Positions 44,438 through 52,849 of a DNA stretch of 64,000 bases are shown here, piece after piece. The DNA comes from DASQHL01 sp963843685. GTDB lineage: Bacteria; Chloroflexota; Dehalococcoidia; DSTF01; JACRBR01. The position numbers and the translations under genes are program-made. Each line of letters starts with the position of its first letter. Position 1 is the stretch's first letter. The stretch spans positions 1-64,000 of the forward strand of contig CAWJLO010000015.1 in NCBI GenBank assembly GCA_963843685.1, read 5' to 3'. Under the pieces are notes generated by a model. The model made no database searches, was not told the origin of the DNA, and was given only the letters and a program-made list of their open reading frames with translations.

Positions 44438-44666
44438 TCGACCCCCTCGATCTGTTCGAGCCGACGATGAGGCCGGCGATCTTTCCGGCGGTGTAGCCCA
44501 GGCCCGCGAACAGGCCCAGCGCCGGTAATGTCCACAGCCAAACGGCGACGAGCACCTTGTAGTTGGCGCCGCCGGAGTTCAGCAGCATGACGGAGAGGAT
44601 CACGAGGACGGCGACGGCTACGCCTGCTCCGATGATCGTGCCCCAGGTGGGAATCGAGAGTCTCAT
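44415..44666 (-). CDS. Small two-helix membrane protein (83 aa)
   Basis: ATG 44664-44666 with AAGGAG upstream, overlapping the glycosyltransferase stop (ATGA). Two helices (IIGAGVAVAVLVILSVMLLN and LVAVWLWTLPALGLFAGLGY) and a basic tail. No known family; the tight overlaps mark it as part of the operon. Confidence 0.65.
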   Translation of the reverse strand: MRLSIPTWGTIIGAGVAVAVLVILSVMLLNSGGANYKVLVAVWLWTLPALGLFAGLGYTAGKIAGLIVGSNRSRGSNAHAKAR

Positions 44667-45379
44667 CGTGTGGCTCCTTCGGTGCGCCAGACGCGGACGA
44701 CGGCGGCGATGATGCGGTATCCGGCGAGGACGCTGCCGCGGAGCGAGCCGCTGACCTTCGATTCGCCGATGCGGCGCCGGTAGCCGGACTCGACCTCCGC
44801 GATTGTTAGTCCGCGTACGGCCGCCTTGCTGATCAACTCGGCCGTCCAGCCGTGGGCGCGCTCACGCATGTCGAGCGAGCGGTAGGCGGGGCCGTCGATG
44901 ACCTTCAGGGATGGGAGATCGCGCAGCTTGCGGCCACTGACGCGCGCGATCATCCAGGTGACGAGGCGGTTGCCGAGCTGCTGGTGCCAGAGCAGCGAGC
45001 CGGGCTCGACGTTGCCGGAGCGGACGCCGAGCACGAGCTGCGCTTCGCCTGCCCGCACCATCCGCACCATCTCCGGGAGGCCGTCCGTCACATCGCTGGC
45101 GTCGCCGTCGAGGAATACGTAGACGGCTGCGTCAGGAACGGACGCGACGCCCGTGATGAGGGCGGCGCCGTAGCCGCGCTCCGGGTGGTCGACGACGGTG
45201 GCGCCGGCCGCGCGCGCGACCTCCGCGGTGCGGTCGGTGCTGCCGTTGTCGACGACGACGATCGTGTCGACGACGTTACGTGGGATGCCGGCGACGACTG
45301 CGCCGATCGCGCGTTCCTCGTTGAGCGCGGGGATGATGGCGACCACGGTCGCGGCGGCGACGGTCACGGCGTCGGTCAT
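44663..45379 (-). CDS. Family 2 glycosyltransferase (dolichol-phosphate-mannose-synthase-like)
   Basis: ATG 45377-45379 overlaps the DUF2079 stop. The 238-residue protein shows the GT2 core VVAIIPALNEERAIGAVVAG, VVDNGSTDRTAEVARAAG, GYGAALITGV and VFLDGDASD (DxD), then LLWHQQLGNRLVTWMIARVS. No C-terminal membrane helices. Such enzymes pass sugars from nucleotide sugars to polyprenyl phosphate, which suits the adjacent multi-span DUF2079 protein. It fits a surface-glycan step. Confidence 0.88.
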   Translation of the reverse strand: MTDAVTVAAATVVAIIPALNEERAIGAVVAGIPRNVVDTIVVVDNGSTDRTAEVARAAGATVVDHPERGYGAALITGVASVPDAAVYVFLDGDASDVTDGLPEMVRMVRAGEAQLVLGVRSGNVEPGSLLWHQQLGNRLVTWMIARVSGRKLRDLPSLKVIDGPAYRSLDMRERAHGWTAELISKAAVRGLTIAEVESGYRRRIGESKVSGSLRGSVLAGYRIIAAVVRVWRTEGATR

Positions 45380-46813
45380 GGCGTCCTCCTGAAGACCTTC
45401 ACGCCGTCGGTATCGAATATGAGGATAAAGCCCTTGCCCGAGAGATTGTCGATGGCGCTGGCGTAGCCGGCGGCACGCGACTGGCCCGTGACGGGCAGCG
45501 ACGGATCGACGACGACGTACTCGGCGTCGTGGAGATTCGGGAACTCGAAGACGTCCTGGCGCTCGGAGAGGTGCGGGAGCAGCGTGTTCTGCGCACTCAC
45601 CGGAACATCCGCCGGCACGAGCGCGAGCGCTTCGTTGATGACGGCGCGATGAGCCGCGGCCGGCGCGTGGTGCTGGACGCCGGGTGCGTAGGGGCTCCAG
45701 AGGAAGAATGTCGTTACGGCTGAGGCGAGCACGAGCGTCGAGGCGACGGGCGCGAGCGACGACCACTTGTAACGGCGACCCCACTCGGCGATACGCTGCA
45801 GCCCGAGCGCGGCGGCGACCCAGGCGAGGGCCAACGTTGCCATGACGTAGTGCAGCTCGAGGCGGGACTGCTGCGGGTGGTCGGACAGGGCGGCGAGCAG
45901 GTATGCGGGCGCGGCGGCGAGCAGCGCGAGCGGGTTGAGCAGCGCGACGAAGCCGATCGAGGCGCCGATGTGGACGAGGGCGTCAAGCGGCGCGGGCCAG
46001 AGCTGCTGAAGCGAGCGTGAGATGACGTCCGGCACGAGCGACCACCACGTCGAGTCGGCGACGAGGTAGCCGTAGCGCTCCGGGAGGTCGCCGGAGCCGC
46101 CGCGGATCCAGGGCATGACGACGAGCACGACGGCGCCGGCGTACGTCGCCGCGACGGCAAGGAGCGCCGATCCTTGCCAGCGAAATCCGCGGGCGAACAG
46201 CAGCACGGCGAACGCACCCACGATCAGGGGCATGTCCTCCTTGAGCACGAGCAGCGGCAGGACCGCGATGATCGTCGCGACAGGCCGCCGGGCGACGAGG
46301 TAGTAGAGCGCGAGGAAGACGAAGAAGAAGCCCATCAGCTCGGGGTGGAAGTCGAAGTCCAGCGCGCGGTGGAGCTGCGCGTCGAGAAGGAACGCCACGC
46401 CGGCGGCGAGGCCGCCGACGCCGCTGCCCGTCGCCCGGCGGACGGCGTAGTAGAGCGGTACGCCCGCCGCGCCGACGAATACCGCCTGTGTCGTCAGCAG
46501 CAGCTCGATGCCGCCGCCGAGGCGGTAGGCGAGGGCGAAGACGAGCAGGACTGGGGTCGAAGTGCTGGCCGAGGAAGTTGTAGGACGTGAAGCTCGTCTC
46601 GAACCAGCGGCCGTGCGCCGTGTTCCAGATGATCTGGTCGAAGAAGCCGAGGTCGTAGGCGTTGCTCTCGAAGACGTCGTGGCGGTGCAGCGCCTGCCGC
46701 GCGAAGAGGGCGCAGGCGGAGAGAGCGGCCGCGTACGTGGCCGCTTCGGTCCATCGGGCGATGGCGAGGCGTGCGAGCGCTACAGGCTCCAGCCCGCGCC
46801 GCAGCCCGCGCAC
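45376..46813 (-). pseudogene. DUF2079 multi-span membrane protein, frameshifted
   Basis: The N-terminal frame has ESNAYDLGFFDQIIWNTAHG and ETSFTSYNFLGQHFDP, the well-known DUF2079 start (acidic loop after the first helix). It breaks near 46550 in an ACCCCA stretch; shifting by one base gives VLLVFALAYRLGGGIELLLT, AVFVGAAGVPLYYAVRRATG and then the open frame that ends at 45376 with FILIFDTDGVKVFRRTP. About nine helices are predicted. The family is related to GT-C-type glycosyltransferases. The likely start is GTG 46813, which overlaps the radical SAM gene by 34 bases; it is uncertain. One base removal restores the protein, so an assembly error is quite possible. Confidence 0.75.
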
Positions 46814-47811
46814 GCTTCCGGCGGCTCGCCGGAGAGCATCGCCTGTCGCCACTGGCGGTATCGCTGTCCGTTCCATATCTCCTCGGCCGATTCCTCAAAG
46901 ATGTTCCCCAGCACCATGCCGTCGTAGTGCGCGCCGGTGAAGGGCGCGATGCAGCAGGGCAGCACGTTGCCGTTCGCCGTCACGTACATCAGCGACCACG
47001 GGCGACGGCACGCACGGTACGACTCCGTCCGCGCGCTCTCGCCGGCGACCATCTGGGCGGCGCTCGCCTCGCCGGAGCCCTTGAGGTCGATGCCGAGCTC
47101 GGAGGCGAGACGTTCGGCTTCTCGCACGGCGGCCAGATCGCCGTCCGCGGCCTGGCGGAAGAGCGCTTCGTCCTGCACGGCGAGGCCGCGGCCGGAGTAC
47201 ACGAGGCGCTGCAGGTAGACCTCGCGCACGCCGATCTCGCTCGCGAGGCGCACGAGCGCGGGCAGCTCTCCGACGTTGGACTTCATGCCCGTAATCCAGA
47301 GCGAAATCCTCGGTGTCGAAAGGCCCAGCGACTCCTTCAGCCGCGACAGCGCGCGCAGGTTGTCGATGATGCGCGCGAAGCCGTCGGCGCCGCGGACGAG
47401 CTCGTACGTTTCGGGAGAGGCGGAGTCCACGGAGACGCGCAGCTCGTCGAGGCCGGCGCGGACGACCGGTTCGACGAGGCGGCCGCGGAGCAGGAGCCCG
47501 TTGGTGTTGAACAGCGTGTGCGCGCCGCGGCGCTTGACGGCGGCGATGATGCTCGGGAGGTCCTTGTTCAGCAGGGGTTCGCCGATGCCGTGGAGGACGA
47601 CGCGGCGGACGAAGGGGAACTGATCGAGGATTCGGTCGACGGCGTCCGGGGTGAGATCGGCGAAATCCTCCGGCATGCCGAAGTACTGCGGGCAGGTGCG
47701 GCACTTGAGGTTGCAGCGGTTCGTGGTCTCGATGTAGAGCTCGGTCGGGAGCTCCCGGACGTACGCGCTCCGTTTGTCGGCGTTCACGACGGGAAGAGAT
47801 GCCAGCGTCAT
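46780..47811 (-). CDS. Radical SAM/SPASM protein
   Basis: ATG 47809-47811 overlaps the molybdoenzyme stop (ATGA). The cluster-binding CxxxCxxC is CNLKCRTC (Cys33, 37, 40), then VLHGIGEPLLNKD (GGE-like) and ELRVSVDSASPETYELVRG. The C-terminal SPASM part has CRRPWSLMYVTANGNVLPCC and ACAGCGAG, binding one more Fe-S cluster. The family includes peptide-maturases and MoaA-like enzymes; here the substrate is unknown. Being embedded between a molybdoenzyme and glycosyltransferase genes is unusual. Confidence 0.9.
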   Translation of the reverse strand: MTLASLPVVNADKRSAYVRELPTELYIETTNRCNLKCRTCPQYFGMPEDFADLTPDAVDRILDQFPFVRRVVLHGIGEPLLNKDLPSIIAAVKRRGAHTLFNTNGLLLRGRLVEPVVRAGLDELRVSVDSASPETYELVRGADGFARIIDNLRALSRLKESLGLSTPRISLWITGMKSNVGELPALVRLASEIGVREVYLQRLVYSGRGLAVQDEALFRQAADGDLAAVREAERLASELGIDLKGSGEASAAQMVAGESARTESYRACRRPWSLMYVTANGNVLPCCIAPFTGAHYDGMVLGNIFEESAEEIWNGQRYRQWRQAMLSGEPPEACAGCGAGWSL

Positions 47812-48482
47812 CAGACCTCCAGTGCGGCGCGTCGGGCGCACGCTGCGTCACCCGGCGCGAGCGACGTGAGCTTGAAATCGGGGTTGATCTTCTGGTCGTC
47901 CATGCCGACGAAGATGTGGTCGATCTGCTTCACCATGTCCTGGCCGGGGTAGCCGGGGACGATGAGGCGCACCGGGAACCCGTGGTTGTTCGACAGCGGC
48001 GCGCCGTTGACGTGCGTGGCGAGGATGGCGTTGTCGCCGTCCAGACGATGACGATGCCAGCCGAGCGAGTAGCCGGAGACGCTGTTGAAGTAGACGGTCT
48101 GCGCATTCGCATCGGCGCTCGCCTTCTGCAGCACGTCGCGGACCAGAGGGCCGGACCACGTCGGCACCGAGCTCCACCCGCTGACGCAGCTGATGCGGAT
48201 CTGCTTGCTGACAGCGGGTAACGCGAGCAGCTCGTCGTAGGTGAGATCCAGCTCGTTGCCGACAGCGCCATCGATCTTGAGCCGCCACGCGGCCACGTCG
48301 ACATCGCGCTTGCCGAAGAGCGTCTCGACAGGGAAGTCGCCGGGGCCGCCGCGCTCTTCGTCGGGGATGCGGCCGATGAACAGGCCCTTGACCTCCTTGT
48401 TCAGCAGGGGAGTGTTCTGGAAACCGATCGCGAGGCCGAGGCCGCCGGCGAGCACCGTGCCCACGAAGGCGCGCCGGGTCAT
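47811..48482 (-). CDS. Sulfite-oxidase-like molybdopterin enzyme with Tat-type signal
   Basis: The 223-residue protein starts MTRRAFVGTVLAGGLGLAIG, a twin-arginine-like signal with a hydrophobic core. The Moco-binding SUOX/MsrP fold shows LTYDELLALP, RISCVSGWS (Mo-ligand Cys99), WSGPLVRDVLQ, VSGYSLGWHRHRL and FPVRLIVPGYPG. It lacks the C-terminal dimerisation domain of eukaryotic sulfite oxidase, as do YedY/MsrP proteins. It pairs with the cytochrome b561-like membrane gene just upstream, the YedY-YedZ layout, so electrons likely pass between quinone and this enzyme outside the cell membrane. Substrate unknown. Confidence 0.88.
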   Translation of the reverse strand: MTRRAFVGTVLAGGLGLAIGFQNTPLLNKEVKGLFIGRIPDEERGGPGDFPVETLFGKRDVDVAAWRLKIDGAVGNELDLTYDELLALPAVSKQIRISCVSGWSSVPTWSGPLVRDVLQKASADANAQTVYFNSVSGYSLGWHRHRLDGDNAILATHVNGAPLSNNHGFPVRLIVPGYPGQDMVKQIDHIFVGMDDQKINPDFKLTSLAPGDAACARRAALEV

Positions 48483-49044
48483 GACGCGGCCGGCCGAATC
48501 CGCCGCGTGGGGGCTCGGCCATGAGCTCGCGGCGTTCGCGGTAGAGGCCGCGAGACACCTCGAGCAGGTGCGAGCCGAGGTGGATGGCGATGAGGGGGAC
48601 GGCGAGGATGGCGGCCCAGAGGTGCACCTGCACCGGCTTGAACTCGTACGGCGGGATGTTGGTGACGGTGTAGTAGTAGTGGAAGAGCATGTAGAGCCCG
48701 CTGAAGTAGAGGACGAAGAAGTCCAGGGCCAGCAGCGGCGAGAAGATGCGGGGGATCAGGCCGGGTGGGCCCGCCTTCTTGAATCGAGGCACGCGCAGGT
48801 AGTAGCCGGCGAAGCGGTAACCCGTCGAGCCGTACTTCGCGAGCAGGAACGGGATCGAGGCGAGGCCCACGTAGAAGTGGATGAACCGGGTGATCGTGAA
48901 GTAAGGGCCGACGTCGTAGTTGAACGTATAGAGGTAGAACAGGCCGCCCGAGAAGAACATCAGCCCCAGCAGCACCATCAGACTCACGCCGAGCTGCATC
49001 GTCACGATGGTGCTTGCGGGGTGGGAGAAGGTGCGCGCGCTCAT
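48479..49044 (-). pseudogene. Cytochrome b561/DUF4405-like membrane protein, 3' frame disrupted
   Basis: ATG 49042-49044 overlaps the fusion-gene stop (ATGA). Four helices are visible with His residues in ITRFIHFYVGLASIPFLLA, GLYMLFHYYYTV and VQVHLWAAILAVPLIAIHLG SHLLE, suitable heme ligands. After SRGLYRERRELMAEPP the frame has no stop and would run into the molybdoenzyme gene in the wrong frame. One extra base in the G5 tract at 48509-48513 (complement) would give EPPTRRIRPAAS and a TGA at 48479-48481 overlapping the next ATG, exactly like the other junctions of this operon; so a one-base loss is likely. Expected role: quinone-side electron partner of the SUOX-like protein. Confidence 0.75.
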
Positions 49045-50795
49045 GCCACCACCTCCACGGCCGATGGCTGCAGCGCCCGTCGCGTGTGATCGCGCAGCAG
49101 CGGATCGGACGCCAGGCGATCGAGGTCGCCGGCTTCGTCGACGTCGTACCAGGACGGAAGCAAGAATACGTCGAGGCCGGTTTCCCGTGCGCGGGTGAGC
49201 GTTTGGTCGAGGACGCGGTCCGTGCTCCAGTCGATGCGCTCGAACAGCGCCGGATGTGGCGCGTTCATGCCGATGAGGCAGTAGCCGCCGTCATCGGCAG
49301 GGCCGAGGACGAGGTCGTGGGTGCGCAGCGCGCGGTGGGCGACGGTAAGGAGGTGTGCGGGCAGGGTCGGGCTGTCGGACCCGATGAGCACCGGGCTGCG
49401 CGCTCCGTCACGAATCGCCGTCTCGAACGCATGCAGCAGCCGCGCGCCGAGGTCGCCGTCGGATTGCGCAAAGCATCGCGCGTCGGGGGCAAGCGACTGG
49501 AAGTACGAGATCGCGTTCGCCGGCGATGCCGCGATGTAGAGCCGGTTCGCCCGCGATCTCCCAATCTCGACGGAGTCGCGGAGGAATGCGGCGCAGAGCT
49601 CGGCTGCGCGAGCGGCGCCCACCTCGGCGCCAAGACGCGTCTTGGCGAGGCCGGGGACCGGTTGCTTCGCTATGAGGATCACGTCACCGTCGGGGCTGAC
49701 CGTGTCGGCGGCTGGTGACTCGCCGGCGCGCAGATCTTCCCCTAGCGCCCGGAGGCCGTCCGCAAAGTTCGCCGCATCGAGGCCGAAGCCGATGCGGACG
49801 TGGTCGGGCGCGTCGAACGGGGATCCGTCGAGGAGGAAGATGCCGCGGGATGCGAGGCGGCGCGCGATGCCTGTGGCGCTGCCCGCCGTGAGCCGCGGGA
49901 AGGCGGTGTAGCCGGCCTGCGGCGGGCACCATTCGAGCCAGCGCTCGTGCAGCTCCATGAAGGTGGTCAGCAGTCGCAGGTTCGCACGGGCGCGTGCGAT
50001 GTGGCGCGCAAGATGGACGTCGAAGTGGGTGAGCGCGGCGAGCGCGACGCGTGCGGAAAGCGCGGAGACGGAGGCGCTGTGGTAGTCGAGGACGCGCGCG
50101 CACTCGCGCATGAAGCCGCGGTCGCGGCTGACGATCCAGCCGATGCGCAGACCGCCGAGGCCGAGCGGCTTCGAGGCGTCGCCGATGCTGACGGCATGCG
50201 GCGCCATATCGATGATCGAGGGCGCGCGATGGCTCGCAACGAGCGCGGCGGGGCGGTACACCTCGTCTGCGATGAGGCGGGCGGGGCCGGCGTGCGATCC
50301 GCGGACGAGCGAGCCGCCCGGGCCGTGGGGGTTGTTGAGGAAGATGGCCGATGCGCGGCTCGCCTCATCGGGCAGGGAGGCGAAGTCGAACTGGAGGTCC
50401 GGCGACGGGGTCCAGTCGAGCACGCGCGCACCGGCGGCTTCGGGAACGGCGCGAAGCGCCTCGTACACGGGACGCTGCGCGACGACGAGATCGCCGGAAC
50501 TGACAGCGGCCTCCGTGACGACGCGGATCGCCTCGGCTGCGCCGGCGGTGATGAGTACGTCGTCGGGCGTGACGTCCGTGAAGAGCGCGGCGACGACGGA
50601 TCGGAGCGCCGGGCTGCCGCCACCGGGCTCGTAGTCCATCGCCATGTCGAGGAGTGCAGCAGGCGCTACGCCGGCTTCGTCGAGGACGTGGCGGGGGCTC
50701 ATGGGCTGAGGGGAGCTGGACGAGAGGTCAAACATGCCCGGCGCAAAGCGCTCCCGGTATGCCTGCTCCAGCCGGAACGAGGGGAACGTCTCCAT
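49041..50795 (-). CDS. Fusion: PLP aminotransferase class I/II + DUF2064 (TIGR04282-type) glycosyltransferase
   Basis: ATG 50793-50795 gives 584 residues. The N-terminal part (about 1-375) is a fold-type I aminotransferase: LLDMAMDYEPGGGSPALRSV, FLNNPHGPGG (Asn155), DEVYR (Asp177, Tyr180), IGDASKPLGLGGLRIGW with PLP-Lys209, and DHVRIGFG with the carboxylate-binding Arg. The C-terminal part (about 385-575) is DUF2064/TIGR04282: ILIAKQPVPGLAKTRLGAEV, GARLLHAFE, VLIGSDSPTLPAHLL, GPADDGGYCLIGM and WSTDRVL. This family, related to nucleotidyl/glycosyl transferases, was first noted in arsenosugar loci. The fusion suggests one pathway uses both steps. It heads the eight-gene operon. Confidence 0.85.
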   Translation of the reverse strand: METFPSFRLEQAYRERFAPGMFDLSSSSPQPMSPRHVLDEAGVAPAALLDMAMDYEPGGGSPALRSVVAALFTDVTPDDVLITAGAAEAIRVVTEAAVSSGDLVVAQRPVYEALRAVPEAAGARVLDWTPSPDLQFDFASLPDEASRASAIFLNNPHGPGGSLVRGSHAGPARLIADEVYRPAALVASHRAPSIIDMAPHAVSIGDASKPLGLGGLRIGWIVSRDRGFMRECARVLDYHSASVSALSARVALAALTHFDVHLARHIARARANLRLLTTFMELHERWLEWCPPQAGYTAFPRLTAGSATGIARRLASRGIFLLDGSPFDAPDHVRIGFGLDAANFADGLRALGEDLRAGESPAADTVSPDGDVILIAKQPVPGLAKTRLGAEVGAARAAELCAAFLRDSVEIGRSRANRLYIAASPANAISYFQSLAPDARCFAQSDGDLGARLLHAFETAIRDGARSPVLIGSDSPTLPAHLLTVAHRALRTHDLVLGPADDGGYCLIGMNAPHPALFERIDWSTDRVLDQTLTRARETGLDVFLLPSWYDVDEAGDLDRLASDPLLRDHTRRALQPSAVEVVA

Positions 50796-50817
50796 CGAGC
50801 CAGCGTAGAATGAAGTG

Positions 50818-50833
50818 CTTACGGAAATCTTAA
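50818..50833 (-). promoter_or_regulatory. OmpR-type direct repeat facing the eight-gene operon
   Basis: CTTAC-N6-CTTAA, i.e. TTAAG-N6-GTAAG on the minus strand: two half-sites with 11-bp period, the usual spacing for OmpR/PhoB-class regulators. It lies 23 bases before the fusion-gene start. Confidence 0.45.
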
Positions 50834-50862
50834 GGCGCAGGTTCGAGCCCAATCCGGGCAGC

Positions 50863-50878
50863 GTAAGGCTTTCGTAAG
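50863..50878 (+). promoter_or_regulatory. OmpR-type direct repeat facing the two-component genes
   Basis: GTAAG-N6-GTAAG with 11-bp period, 24 bases before ATG 50902. Its orientation is opposite to the 50818-50833 site, so one regulator could act on both divergent operons. Confidence 0.45.
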
Positions 50879-50901
50879 ATCGGCCAGATAAGGTGACCGA
50901 C

Positions 50902-51576
50902 ATGGGCCGGATACTCGTCGTCGAAGATGAACCGATGGTCGCGGAGGTGGTCGAGCGCTACCTCCGGCGCGACGGCCACGACGTGATCCTGGCGTTCGAC
51001 GGTGAGTCGGCGCTGGATCAGTTCGCGCGGGAGCGGACGGATCTCGTCATCCTCGACCTGATGCTTCCCCGGCTGGACGGCTCCGCCGTCTGCCGGAAGA
51101 TCCGCGAGCGCAGCGACGTGCCGATCATCATGCTGACGTCCCGTGGCGAAGAACGCGACCGGCTGCAGGGGCTGAATCTCGGGGCGGACGACTACGTCAC
51201 GAAGCCGTTCAGCCCGCGCGAAGTGGCGGCGCGCGTGCGCGCGGTGCTGCGCCGGACGTCGAACGGCGAGAGCCCGCGCCTCCTCGAATTCGACACGCTT
51301 CAGATCGACGGACGCCGGCGGGCGGTCTCCGTGGATGGCCGTACCGTCGCGCTCACCGCACGCGAGTTCGACATCCTGTACCACCTCGCGAGCCATCCGG
51401 CGCAGGTGTTCGCGCGGGAGCGGCTCGTCGCTTCACTGTGGGGCGACGACTTCGATGGCGACGCGAACACGGTCACGGTGCACGTGCATCGGCTGCGAGA
51501 GAAGATCGAGCCCGACCCGGCGCGGCCGCGGCACATCAGGACGGTGTGGGGAGCGGGGTACTGCTTTGAACCGTGA
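50902..51576 (+). CDS. OmpR-family response regulator
   Basis: ATG 50902 was preferred because AAGGTGA lies 5 bases upstream; a GTG 9 bases earlier is an alternative. Receiver domain: LVVEDEP (acidic pocket), LVILDLMLPRLDG (phospho-Asp about 52), IIMLTSRGEE (Thr) and VTKPFSPRE (Lys). The C-terminal winged helix (about 130-222) ends ANTVTVHVHRLREKIEPD and VWGAGYCFEP. It forms an operon with the histidine kinase, overlapping it by 11 bases, and is divergent from the eight-gene operon it may regulate. Confidence 0.95.
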   Translation: MGRILVVEDEPMVAEVVERYLRRDGHDVILAFDGESALDQFARERTDLVILDLMLPRLDGSAVCRKIRERSDVPIIMLTSRGEERDRLQGLNLGADDYVTKPFSPREVAARVRAVLRRTSNGESPRLLEFDTLQIDGRRRAVSVDGRTVALTAREFDILYHLASHPAQVFARERLVASLWGDDFDGDANTVTVHVHRLREKIEPDPARPRHIRTVWGAGYCFEP

Positions 51577-52837
51577 CGCGAGAGCCTGGTCGTCGCTTGC
51601 GCGTCTGACCGGCCGCGCGACGCTCTACCTCGTGGGGGCGATGGCGGTGGCGCTGCTGTTGGCGCAGGTGCTGCTGGCGCCGACGCGCCGCGACATGGTC
51701 GAGCTGGCCGAATACCTCGCACTCTCGGGGGCCGCGACGGTGGTGGTCGGCGCCGTGCTGACGGGCCTGCTGGAGCGGCACACGCGGCTGACGCTGATCA
51801 GGCGATTCGTGCTCGTCACTGTCGTCGCCAGCGCGTTACTGGTCGTCAACATCGTGGTGCTTGCGCGGTTGATGTTCATCTCGACCGACCACGACCTGCA
51901 GATGTTGCTTTCGGCGGCCGCGTTCGGCGCGATCGTCGCTGTGGGGTTCGCGATCTGGGCGGCGTACGGGCCGCTGGCGCGGATCGCCGCGGTCAACGGA
52001 GCGATCCGCGAGCTGGCTGAAGGGCGCATCGGCCAGGTGATACCCACGGAAGGCGACGACGAGATCGCGCTGCTCGCCCGCGACGTCAACACGCTCTCGC
52101 GGCTTCTGGCCGAAGCGGACGCGGAGCGGCGTTCGCTCGACACCGAGCGGAGGGAGCTTACGGCGTCGATCTCGCACGATCTGCGCACGCCGCTCTCGAC
52201 GATCCGGGCGATGGTCGACGCGATCGACGACGGCGTCGTGTCGGATCGATCCGAGATGAAGCGATACTTCGCGACGATCCGGCGCGACATCGAGCGGTTG
52301 AACCGGATGATCGCCGACCTCTTCGAGCTGGCGCGGATGGACGCGGGAGCGATGTCGCTCGAGCGACGGCGGGTGGCCCTCGACGAGATCGTCGGAGAGG
52401 TGGTAGAGGCGATGCGGGCCCGGGCCGACCAGGCGGGCATCAGGCTGACGTTCTCCGTGAAGCATGAGCCGCCCTCGGCGATGCTGGACGGCGACCGGCT
52501 GGAGCGCGCGATCGCCAACCTGCTGCGGAACGCGCTGGAACATACGCCCGCAGGCGGCGAGATCCACGTTTCGGTGGATGCGTCAGACGGTCAGGCGGCG
52601 GTGGAGGTAGCGGACACCGGTGAGGGCATCGACGCGCAAGATCTGCCGCACATCTGGACGCGCTTCTACCGGGCCGAGCGCTCCCGCGCGCGGAAGAGCA
52701 GCGAGTCGGACGGCGCGGGGCTGGGTCTCGCAATCACGAAGGCCATCGTCGAGCTGCACGGCGGCCGGGTGGACGTTCGACCGAACGAGGGCGCCGGCGC
52801 GGCGTTCGAGGTGCTGCTGCCGCTGGCGGCACCGTAG
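51566..52837 (+). CDS. Sensor histidine kinase
   Basis: The TTG at 51566, inside the end of the regulator gene and preceded by GGGGAGCGGGG, gives 423 residues. Four or five membrane helices (GRATLYLVGAMAVALLLAQV, AATVVVGAVLTGLLE, FVLVTVVASALLVVNIVVLA, LLSAAAFGAIVAVGFAIWAA) leave no large external domain, so it probably senses a membrane signal. A HAMP-like segment is followed by the H box ASISHDLRTPLSTIRAM, N box NLLRNALEHTP, G1 VADTGEGI and G2 GAGLGLAI. All catalytic residues are present. It would phosphorylate the upstream regulator. Confidence 0.93.
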   Translation: MNRDARAWSSLARLTGRATLYLVGAMAVALLLAQVLLAPTRRDMVELAEYLALSGAATVVVGAVLTGLLERHTRLTLIRRFVLVTVVASALLVVNIVVLARLMFISTDHDLQMLLSAAAFGAIVAVGFAIWAAYGPLARIAAVNGAIRELAEGRIGQVIPTEGDDEIALLARDVNTLSRLLAEADAERRSLDTERRELTASISHDLRTPLSTIRAMVDAIDDGVVSDRSEMKRYFATIRRDIERLNRMIADLFELARMDAGAMSLERRRVALDEIVGEVVEAMRARADQAGIRLTFSVKHEPPSAMLDGDRLERAIANLLRNALEHTPAGGEIHVSVDASDGQAAVEVADTGEGIDAQDLPHIWTRFYRAERSRARKSSESDGAGLGLAITKAIVELHGGRVDVRPNEGAGAAFEVLLPLAAP

Positions 52838-52849
52838 CATCCGGGACGT

